A DNA stretch of 6,518 bases from an uncultured Spirochaetaceae bacterium (GTDB lineage Bacteria > Spirochaetota > Spirochaetia > Treponematales > Treponemataceae). Shown here piece after piece: positions 1 through 5,611 of this stretch; position 1 is the stretch's first letter; every line of letters starts with the position of its first letter. The position numbers and the translations under genes were made by a program. Under the pieces are notes generated by a model. It made no database searches. It saw only the letters and a program-made list of their open reading frames with translations, and had not been told where the DNA came from. The stretch covers positions 1-6,518 of the forward strand of contig CADBRC010000174.1 in assembly GCA_902796985.1 (NCBI GenBank), in the 5' to 3' direction.

Positions 1-1144
1 CGCGATGAACCGCGAGGCGCAGAACATCCTTGACTCCTACGGCTTCAGCTTTATCAAGGCGAACAGGATGATAGACCACTACAGCTTTGAGGAGCGCAAG
101 CTGGTCGAAATCGTCAAGTCCACCTACTTTAACCCAAAGATTCTCGTCGTTGACGAAACGACGACCGCACTGAGCCATGACGGGCGCGAGGAGCTGTTCA
201 AGGTGATGAACAAGATGCGCTCCCAGGGCAGCTGCGTCATCTTCATCTCCCACGACCTGGACGAAGTGCTGGAGCACACGGATCAGGTCTCGATTCTCCG
301 CGACGGCGAGCTGGTCAAGACAGTCGTCTCCAAGGAAGTGACGGCGGACGACCTGAAGCGCGAGATGGTCGGCCGTGAGCTGGGGAACCGCTACTACCGC
401 ACTGACTGGGACGGCTCTTTCGGAGAGGAGGTAGTCCTGTCCGTCAAGAACGTCAGCGTACCCAACGCCATAGACAACATCAACCTGGACCTGCACAAGG
501 GCGAGATTCTTGGCATCGGGGGCCTCTCCGAGTGCGGCATGCACGAGCTGGGCAAGGCCGTCTTCGGGGCTTCCTATGACAGGACCGGATCGGTCACCCT
601 GGCGGACGGCTACAGCGTGGACGACATCCGCGGGGCCATCGCCCACAGCATCGCCTATGCCTCCAAGGACCGCGACAACGAGTCCGTCGTCATCGCGGAC
701 AGCATCATGGAGAACGTCTGCCTGCCCTCGCTGGACAAGCTGTCCAAGCATGGCTTCCTGCAGCACAAGAACACGAGTGAGTTCGCGGAGAAGTTCGCCC
801 GGCAGATGAGCACCAAGATGACCGGGGTCAAGCAGTATGTGTCGGAGCTTTCCGGCGGCAACAAGCAGAAGGTCGTCCTGGCCCGCTGGATAGGAAGGGA
901 CTCGGACATCCTCGTTCTGGACAGCCCCACCCGAGGAATCGACGTCAAGGTCAAGGCGGACATTTACGCCCTCATGACGGAGCTGAAGAAGAAGGGCAAG
1001 GCAATCATCATGATTTCCGAGGAGCTGCCCGAGCTTCTGGGTATGAGCGACCGCATCCTGATAATGAAGGACGGCAAGGTGAACGGGGAGTTCGCGCGGA
1101 GCGAGTCTCTGAGCGAGAAAGACCTCATCGCCAAGATGATTTAA
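1..1144 (+). CDS. Sugar ABC transporter ATP-binding protein, double cassette (RbsA/XylG/MglA type), 5'-truncated
   Basis: Cytoplasmic ATPase subunit of a CUT2-type monosaccharide importer, energising the permease encoded next to it. The frame is open to the left edge (codons in phase from base 2), so the ATG at base 5 is probably internal. Relatives are about 500 residues, so some 120 residues with the first Walker A and Q-loop lie outside. Numbering from the ATG at 5, cassette 1 keeps Walker B VVDETTTAL (D50, E51) and the H-loop ISHD (H83); its signature region near residues 26-35 (YSFEERKLVE) is degenerate. Cassette 2 starts near 143, has a non-canonical Walker A at 170-183 (GIGGLSECGMHELG, no GKS/T), an intact LSGGNKQ signature at 282-288, and Walker B LVLDSPTRGID where the usual Glu is Ser307. 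This predicts one working ATP site and one dead site. The sugar cannot be deduced. It is 15 bp upstream of the permease, in an operon. Confidence 0.93.
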   Translation, partial: AMNREAQNILDSYGFSFIKANRMIDHYSFEERKLVEIVKSTYFNPKILVVDETTTALSHDGREELFKVMNKMRSQGSCVIFISHDLDEVLEHTDQVSILRDGELVKTVVSKEVTADDLKREMVGRELGNRYYRTDWDGSFGEEVVLSVKNVSVPNAIDNINLDLHKGEILGIGGLSECGMHELGKAVFGASYDRTGSVTLADGYSVDDIRGAIAHSIAYASKDRDNESVVIADSIMENVCLPSLDKLSKHGFLQHKNTSEFAEKFARQMSTKMTGVKQYVSELSGGNKQKVVLARWIGRDSDILVLDSPTRGIDVKVKADIYALMTELKKKGKAIIMISEELPELLGMSDRILIMKDGKVNGEFARSESLSEKDLIAKMI

Positions 1145-1159
1145 GGATGGGAAGTTATT

Positions 1160-2110
1160 ATGGCAAATACAGTTTTGGCAAATCGTTTTCAGCTTAAAAG
1201 CACGCTCAGGAACTTCGGCCCGCTCTTGGGCTTCATCGGAATCCTCGTGCTCTTTTCTATATTGACCGGGGGCAAGATTGTCCAGCCCAAGAACCTGAGC
1301 CTCATGCTGAGCCAGGTCTTCGTCCTGATGATTGCCTCCACCGGAGTGTTCTTCGTCATGACGGTGGGAGGACTGGACTTCTCGCAGGGTTCGATACTCG
1401 GCCTTGCCTCGATTATCTTCTGCTGGGTGTCCCAGTACAGCATCCCGCTCGCGGTCATCTCATCGGTGGCGGCAGGCGCGGCGATGGGAGCATTCAACGG
1501 CTTCTTCCACGTCAAGTTCAAGATAGCATCCTTCATCGTAACGATGTGTTCCCAGTACTTCTTCCGCGGCCTGTGCAAGTACATCACGACGGCGGGGCCT
1601 GTCCCTGCGAGCGTGGAAGTCCTTGCGCTCGACCAGACCTGGTTCAAGATGATTCTGATGCTGATTGTCCTCGTCGTCGCGTTCGGTATCTGGCGCTACA
1701 CGAGGGTTGGATTCGACCTCCGCGCAATCGGCGCGGGCGAGACGGCGGCCCGCTTTTCCGGCTGCCGCCCGGACTTCACCAAGTTCATGGTCTACGTCAC
1801 TGCCGGTGCGATTACGGGATTCGCCTCATTCATCAACGTCGTCCGCGTCGGAAGCATCACGGGAACGGCGGGCCGCCAGCTGGAGACCCAGATACTGATT
1901 GCCCTGGTTCTCGGCGGCATGCCGATTTCCGGCGGCGCGAGGGCGCGCTTCTCCAACATCATCATCGGCACGATGACCTACTGCGTGCTGGAGAAGAGCC
2001 TTCCGATGGTCTTCCCGGTCTCCGCGACCCAGCAGCTGGTCAAGGGAATCATCTTCCTCATCGTCGTTGCCCTGACGATTGACCACGAGTCGCTCAAGGT
2101 CATAAAGTAA
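1160..2110 (+). CDS. Sugar ABC transporter permease (CUT2 / BPD_transp_2 family)
   Basis: Integral inner-membrane subunit forming the sugar channel and coupling to the preceding ATPase. The 316-residue length suits the RbsC/XylH/MglC family. The protein is very hydrophobic with roughly eight to ten membrane segments (for example about 19-36, 46-68, 88-110, 158-174, 240-258 and 288-308). Family landmarks are VGGLDFSQGS at 69-78 (usual form TGGIDLSVGS) and LGGMPISGGARARF at 251-264 (usual form LGGTSLSGGRGS), the cytoplasmic region that contacts the ATPase. The ATG at 1160 follows the ATPase stop by 15 bp, with purine-rich AAGGATGGGAAG (1143-1154) as ribosome-binding region. No second permease or periplasmic sugar-binding protein is seen here; they could lie upstream. 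Substrate is unknown: ribose, xylose, galactose or AI-2-like sugars all use this family. Confidence 0.93.
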   Translation: MANTVLANRFQLKSTLRNFGPLLGFIGILVLFSILTGGKIVQPKNLSLMLSQVFVLMIASTGVFFVMTVGGLDFSQGSILGLASIIFCWVSQYSIPLAVISSVAAGAAMGAFNGFFHVKFKIASFIVTMCSQYFFRGLCKYITTAGPVPASVEVLALDQTWFKMILMLIVLVVAFGIWRYTRVGFDLRAIGAGETAARFSGCRPDFTKFMVYVTAGAITGFASFINVVRVGSITGTAGRQLETQILIALVLGGMPISGGARARFSNIIIGTMTYCVLEKSLPMVFPVSATQQLVKGIIFLIVVALTIDHESLKVIK

Positions 2111-2112
2111 GC

Positions 2113-3123
2113 GTGAAAAAGAGCTGGACTGTCCCGCCTGATGCAGCCGGGGAGCGGCTGGACATATTCCTCCGGCGGGAAGTCCCGCTTCTTTTCCCTG
2201 CTGAAACGAAGCTTTCCAACTCCAAGCTCCGCCGCCTGATTGTGGCGGGCTGCATCGCGGTAGGCGGGAGGACCTGTACGAGGCCCTCGTTCATCCTGCG
2301 GGCAGGAAGCCGGGTGACGGCGGACATTGACGCGGAGAAGCTCTTTTACGAGAAAGACAACGGCGACATCGATTTCATTCTGGAAGAGAAAGACGTCCTC
2401 TTTGAAGATGACTGCATCATCGTTGTCAACAAGCCCCCTTTCCTGCCGAGCGAGGAAACGATTGTCGAAGGACGGGGCAATATGCACAAAGCCGTCATAG
2501 ACTACCTCTGGAAAAAGAATCCCTCCCTCAGGAATCCGCCATACGCGGGAATCATGCACCGGCTGGACCGGGAGACGAGCGGGGCCCTGCTGTTCACGAA
2601 GACGCGGCAGGTAAACAAGGCCGTCCACGAGATGTTTGAAGGCAGGCAGGTACAGAAAATCTACCGTGCGGTGGCGGCGTGTACCGATGAGGGCCGGTTG
2701 AAAGGACTTCCCCTCCCCCACAGCTTCAGCGTAGACGACTACATCGGACGGATCAGTCCCAAAAGCCAGGGCTGCAAAATGGGCGAGCTGTCCGAGGCTG
2801 CTGGCGGCATGCACGCCCATACGGACTTTACCATCGTGCAGGCGGCCGGGGGCGGGAGGTCCCTGTACTGCATAGACTGCACGCTTGGAACGGGCCGCAC
2901 CCATCAGATACGCGTCCACCTGTCCCTGTCCGGCTTCCCTATCGTCGGCGATGCCCTCTACGGCGGCCCGGACGGTTTTGCTGAAAACGGAGGCAGGATA
3001 ATGCTGCATGCCCGTCTGCTTGAATTCCCCCACCCTGTCAGCGGAAAGACAGTCACCTGTGAAGCCCCGCTGCCGCCCCTGTTCGGGCCGCCCCTGCATG
3101 GACTTGAAAGCGCAGGCCGTTAG
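2113..3123 (+). CDS. RluA-family pseudouridine synthase with N-terminal S4 domain
   Basis: Predicted to isomerise specific uridines to pseudouridine in rRNA (RluA/RluC/RluD branch); which position is modified cannot be told from sequence. An S4 RNA-binding domain covers about residues 12-75 (ERLDIFLRR, then KLRRLIVAGCIAVGG). The catalytic domain follows, with VVNKP near 97-101, the active-site motif HRLDRETSG at 149-157 with catalytic Asp152, and the C-terminal family block GRTHQIRVHL from 261 continuing to PIVGDALYG. At 336 residues it is full length. The start is GTG at 2113, two bases after the permease stop; it places the S4 domain correctly. AAGG at 2096-2099 is a distant, weak ribosome-binding site, so coupling to permease translation is likely. 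An RNA-modification gene ending a sugar-transport operon is odd and may be incidental. The cyclase promoter lies in its last 20 bases. Confidence 0.95.
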   Translation: MKKSWTVPPDAAGERLDIFLRREVPLLFPAETKLSNSKLRRLIVAGCIAVGGRTCTRPSFILRAGSRVTADIDAEKLFYEKDNGDIDFILEEKDVLFEDDCIIVVNKPPFLPSEETIVEGRGNMHKAVIDYLWKKNPSLRNPPYAGIMHRLDRETSGALLFTKTRQVNKAVHEMFEGRQVQKIYRAVAACTDEGRLKGLPLPHSFSVDDYIGRISPKSQGCKMGELSEAAGGMHAHTDFTIVQAAGGGRSLYCIDCTLGTGRTHQIRVHLSLSGFPIVGDALYGGPDGFAENGGRIMLHARLLEFPHPVSGKTVTCEAPLPPLFGPPLHGLESAGR

Positions 3124-3133
3124 CATATAGAAT
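3104..3133 (+). promoter_or_regulatory. Predicted sigma-70-type promoter for the adenylate cyclase gene
   Basis: TTGAAA at 3104-3109 (5 of 6 to TTGACA) and TAGAAT at 3128-3133 (5 of 6 to TATAAT) are separated by 18 bp. Transcription would start near 3139-3141, immediately before the ATG at 3142, giving a leaderless or nearly leaderless mRNA. This fits the lack of any Shine-Dalgarno sequence there. The -35 box and most of the spacer lie inside the end of the pseudouridine synthase gene. Prediction from sequence only. Confidence 0.5.
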
Positions 3134-3138
3134 ATGCT
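3122..3138. repeat. Perfect 7-bp inverted repeat over the cyclase -10 box
   Basis: AGCATAT (3122-3128), a 3-base centre AGA, and ATATGCT (3132-3138) form a perfect dyad. It covers the stop codon of the pseudouridine synthase and the TAGAAT -10 box, and ends 3 bases before the cyclase ATG. It could be an operator whose occupation blocks RNA polymerase, or, in read-through RNA, a small AT-rich hairpin next to the start codon. It has no T-tract, so it is not an intrinsic terminator. Confidence 0.45.
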
Positions 3139-3141
3139 GCA

Positions 3142-4647
3142 ATGCAAAAGTTATCCACATTCAGAAAGACCGGCCTCTTTTACACACTGCTCACGGCCCT
3201 GATAAACCTTGTCCTCACCGCCGTACTGTCTTGCGTTCCCGGTCCAAACTTTGACGAAGCCGTCACTGCCAAATGGCTTGAGTTCCTGAACGGTTCGAGT
3301 GTCAGGTATTGGGGAGGAGTGATTCCATACGTAATTCCCATACTCTTCTGCCTCTGCTATGCCCTGTGGGGGGGAAGGGAAGAAAAACTCAGGAAGAGGG
3401 CCGTATCCATGCCCATGTTCATGGCCCTGTCAACCTTAGCCGGATGGTTTGCAAACTATACAACTGTCATCCTCTGCGCGTTCATGGCACAGAGAAGGCT
3501 CGGCATCAGCATCCGCTTCATCCTTATCATAAACAGCATTGCAAATCCGCTTGTCGGAATCGCCGCATCCACGATGGTTTTCCTCGTCCTTGAGCGGCTG
3601 AACCAGACGATGCTGCTCCCCGTTTTCTTCCCGGAAGGCAGGGTCTGGTCGGTCAAGACCCTTTTCCGCCCCAAAATCGGCATGCTTCTGAGCATGGGCT
3701 TTGTCATCTCGTCAATACCGCTGGCCTACTCCGTATACGGAATGATTTCCCTCCTGGTGAACAACGGGGTGGAAATACACCGGGGGCTGCTTTTCATAAT
3801 CGCTTTCCTCGTGCTCATTGCCGCCGCAGTCACGGTCATGCTGTCCAAGAAGATAGTAAAGCCCCTGACCCTCCTGACCCGGGCGGCGGATCGGATAAAG
3901 GCAGGAGACTACAGCGGACGCCTGTCCATCATATCCAACGATGAGATGGGGACGCTTGTGGACAGCTTCAACGATATGACGGCCTCCCTCGCAGAGAAGG
4001 AGCGGATGCGGGACACCTTCGGCAAGGTCGTGGATCCCAACGTCCGCGACTACCTGATGAAGGGAACGGCTGCGCTCCGGGGGGAAAGCCGGGTCGTCAC
4101 CGTGATGTTCTGCGACATACGGAGCTTCACGGCAATGAGCGAGAAGATGGAGGCGGAAGAAGTGGTTTCCCTGCTCAACCGCTACTTCACGGTGCTGGGC
4201 GGCTGCATTGCCCGGCACGGCGGCGTCATCAACAAGTATATCGGAGATGCAATTATGGCGATGTTCGGCGTGCCTGTCGAAAGCCCTACCCATGCCCGGG
4301 ACGCATACCTCGCCGCCCTGAACATGCGGGCCGCCCTCGCAGACCTGAACCGGGAGCTTACGGCCGAAGGGAAGCAGGAGCTGCATTTCGGCATAGGACT
4401 CCACACCGGCAGGGTCTTTGCGGGAACCATCGGGGCAAAGGACAGGATGGAGTATACGATAATCGGAGACACCGTGAACACCGCAAGCCGCATAGAGTCC
4501 CTCTGCAAGAACTACGGCACGGACCTCCTGCTCTCCCAGGCGACGCTTGACCTTCTGGGAGCGGACAGGAAAGATTCCGTCCGCTTCGTAGATGATGCAA
4601 GCATACGGGGCAAAGAGGACAAAATCAAGCTGTACACACCGGGCTAA
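3142..4647 (+). CDS. Membrane adenylate cyclase, class III: six TM helices, HAMP, cyclase domain
   Basis: Predicted to make cAMP from ATP on the cytoplasmic face of the inner membrane. The 501 residues contain six hydrophobic segments (about 11-31, 58-77, 92-115, 126-150, 179-205, 215-234), a HAMP linker at about 234-287 (Pro241; DEMG at 267-270), and a C-terminal cyclase homology domain from about 318. Catalytic residues look complete: metal-binding Asp325 (MFCDIRSFT) and Asp369 (NKYIGDAIMAMFG), purine-selecting Lys365 and Thr439 (MEYTIIGDTVN), and transition-state Asn446 and Arg450. The Lys/Thr pair indicates ATP and class IIIb, a group in which several members are stimulated by bicarbonate. 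The architecture resembles the mycobacterial Rv1318c group. One domain per chain implies a homodimer. The ATG at 3142 is the only reasonable start, since an in-frame TAG lies at 3121; no ribosome-binding site is visible. The membrane part probably senses an unknown signal relayed through HAMP. Confidence 0.94.
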   Translation: MQKLSTFRKTGLFYTLLTALINLVLTAVLSCVPGPNFDEAVTAKWLEFLNGSSVRYWGGVIPYVIPILFCLCYALWGGREEKLRKRAVSMPMFMALSTLAGWFANYTTVILCAFMAQRRLGISIRFILIINSIANPLVGIAASTMVFLVLERLNQTMLLPVFFPEGRVWSVKTLFRPKIGMLLSMGFVISSIPLAYSVYGMISLLVNNGVEIHRGLLFIIAFLVLIAAAVTVMLSKKIVKPLTLLTRAADRIKAGDYSGRLSIISNDEMGTLVDSFNDMTASLAEKERMRDTFGKVVDPNVRDYLMKGTAALRGESRVVTVMFCDIRSFTAMSEKMEAEEVVSLLNRYFTVLGGCIARHGGVINKYIGDAIMAMFGVPVESPTHARDAYLAALNMRAALADLNRELTAEGKQELHFGIGLHTGRVFAGTIGAKDRMEYTIIGDTVNTASRIESLCKNYGTDLLLSQATLDLLGADRKDSVRFVDDASIRGKEDKIKLYTPG

Positions 4648-5522
4648 AGGCGGAAGCTCAAATCCTCGCTTCCCCGCAGCTCCCTGACGAGGGGCAAAAG
4701 CTCCTCGTAGAAGAACGAATCCTTTATCTTGAGTCCGCCCGAGCTGAAGCCGAGCTTTCGGTCCGACCGGACTTTTTCGCCGTGGAAGTCGCTGCCGCCG
4801 GTCGCTATCAAGCCAAGGCTATGCGCAAGCTCCTCAAGGCGCTCCGCCTCAGATACCCGTGCTCCGGGATGCCAAGCCTCCAGCCCCATGACCCCGCTCT
4901 TCTTGACCTCGGCAATCTTCTCAGGAATTTTGCCCCATGAGATGAACATCGAGAGGGGGTGGGCATGCACGGGGATGCCCCCCGAGTCCTTTATGGCCGC
5001 CACCGCCTGGGACAGATCCGCCCCGGCCTTATCGACAAAGCAGGGCCGTCCCTTGGCAAAATACCTGTCGAACGCCTGCTGCCGGGTCTTGACATAGCCC
5101 TTCTGCACGAGCATGGCGGCAAAATGGGGCCTCCCCAGCTCCCTGGTGTCAAATGCAGCCCTCAGCTCGTCCAACGTTATGTCAACCCCGCTTTCCCTGA
5201 GTTTTTCTGCCATCTGCTCATTCCGCCGCATCCTCCCCTCCTCCAAAAAGGCAATCACATCGCGGAGGGAAGAAGATATCGTCTTGAGGGCGAGGCCGAG
5301 CAGGTGGAATTCCCCGGTCGGCCAGGCAATGTTCAGCTCCACGCCGGGAACGAACGCCAGGGACTGCCGCCCCGCCTCCTCCTGAGCTTCTATAAGTCCG
5401 GAGCAATTGTCGTGGTCGGTCAGGGCAAGGACGGCAAGCCCCGCCTGCTTCGCTTTCCTGACCAGCTCACTAGGTGAATAGCAGCCGTCGGATGCCGTGG
5501 AATGGGAGTGCAAGTCTATCAT
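4644..5522 (-). CDS. PHP-domain metal-dependent phosphoesterase (TrpH/YciV/RnmAM-like)
   Basis: A 292-residue soluble protein of the polymerase-and-histidinol-phosphatase family, with the metal ligands of the TrpH/YciV branch: HSHSTASDG (His5, His7, Asp12), LTDHD (Asp36, His37), Glu62 in GVELN, His74, His134 in GRPHF, HAHP (His187, His189), and the C-terminal GGSDFHG (Asp246, His248). Characterised relatives hydrolyse 3',5'-bisphosphonucleosides such as pAp or trim short RNAs 5' to 3'; the substrate here is not settled by sequence. Full length for the family. The ATG at 5522 puts the first metal motif at residue 3 as is normal; no clear ribosome-binding site precedes it. It is convergent with the cyclase: its TAG (4646-4644) overlaps the cyclase TAA (4645-4647). 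It is divergent from the cyclic-nucleotide-binding gene. A role in turnover of nucleotides around cAMP signalling is only a guess from position. Confidence 0.92.
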   Translation of the reverse strand: MIDLHSHSTASDGCYSPSELVRKAKQAGLAVLALTDHDNCSGLIEAQEEAGRQSLAFVPGVELNIAWPTGEFHLLGLALKTISSSLRDVIAFLEEGRMRRNEQMAEKLRESGVDITLDELRAAFDTRELGRPHFAAMLVQKGYVKTRQQAFDRYFAKGRPCFVDKAGADLSQAVAAIKDSGGIPVHAHPLSMFISWGKIPEKIAEVKKSGVMGLEAWHPGARVSEAERLEELAHSLGLIATGGSDFHGEKVRSDRKLGFSSGGLKIKDSFFYEELLPLVRELRGSEDLSFRL

Positions 5523-5533
5523 AGATTAAGGCG

Positions 5534-5548
5534 AATTTATCATAAATT
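5534..5548. repeat. Perfect 7-bp AT-only palindrome upstream of the PHP gene
   Basis: AATTTAT (5534-5540), a single C, and ATAAATT (5542-5548) form a perfect inverted repeat centred 19 bases upstream of the PHP start. It covers the proximal minus-strand TATGAT box, so it could be an operator. A palindrome made only of A/T pairs arises fairly easily by chance in DNA this AT-rich, so the functional reading is weak. Confidence 0.3.
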
Positions 5549-5580
5549 TAAAAAAAATCATAGCGCAAACAATGTTTTTG

Positions 5581-5604
5581 TGCTAGAATATAGAGATATA
5601 GGAG
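5581..5604 (+). promoter_or_regulatory. Extended -10 promoter and ribosome-binding site of the cNMP-binding gene
   Basis: TGCTAGAAT (5581-5589) is an extended -10 element: TG, one base, then TAGAAT. The -35 position at 5561-5566 (TAGCGC) is poor, as often with extended -10 promoters. AGGAG at 5600-5604 lies 7 bases before the ATG at 5612 and is the clearest ribosome-binding site in the window. A start near 5596 would leave a leader of about 16 bases. The TAGAATAT string is shared with the cyclase promoter (3128-3135). Confidence 0.55.
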
Positions 5605-5611
5605 TTTTGTT

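Larger units (their letters stand above)
5523..5611. promoter_or_regulatory. AT-rich divergent intergenic region
   Basis: This 89-bp gap separates two divergent genes and is far richer in A/T than the coding DNA around it, including an 8-A run at 5550-5557. On the minus strand two TATGAT boxes occur (5544-5539 and 5562-5557). The proximal one has TTGCGC (5568-5563) 18 bp upstream as a weak -35 and would start the PHP mRNA about 10 bases before its ATG. On the plus strand it carries the extended -10 and ribosome-binding site listed separately. Confidence 0.6.

Noticed and set aside
3121..3144. Fusion of the pseudouridine synthase and cyclase by stop-codon read-through
   Set aside because: The two genes are in the same frame separated by one TAG and six codons, but the cyclase has its own ATG and promoter, and nothing suggests recoding at the TAG.
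1978..3147. Long 389-residue minus-strand open frame opposite the pseudouridine synthase
   Set aside because: It is the antisense shadow of a gene with clear S4 and RluA motifs; its translation shows no family motif and is low-complexity in character.
3712..4404. 230-residue minus-strand open frame opposite the cyclase
   Set aside because: It overlaps the HAMP and cyclase domain whose catalytic residues are all intact on the plus strand; no recognisable domain on the minus strand.
4652..4673. Hairpin GGAAGC/GCTTCC just after the cyclase stop as an intrinsic terminator
   Set aside because: Only a 6-bp stem with a 10-base loop, no T-tract on either strand, and it lies within the PHP coding sequence.
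5523..5611. CRP-type operator (TGTGA-N6-TCACA) in the divergent region
   Set aside because: Only an isolated TGTGC half-like string at 5579-5583; there is no matching second half-site.
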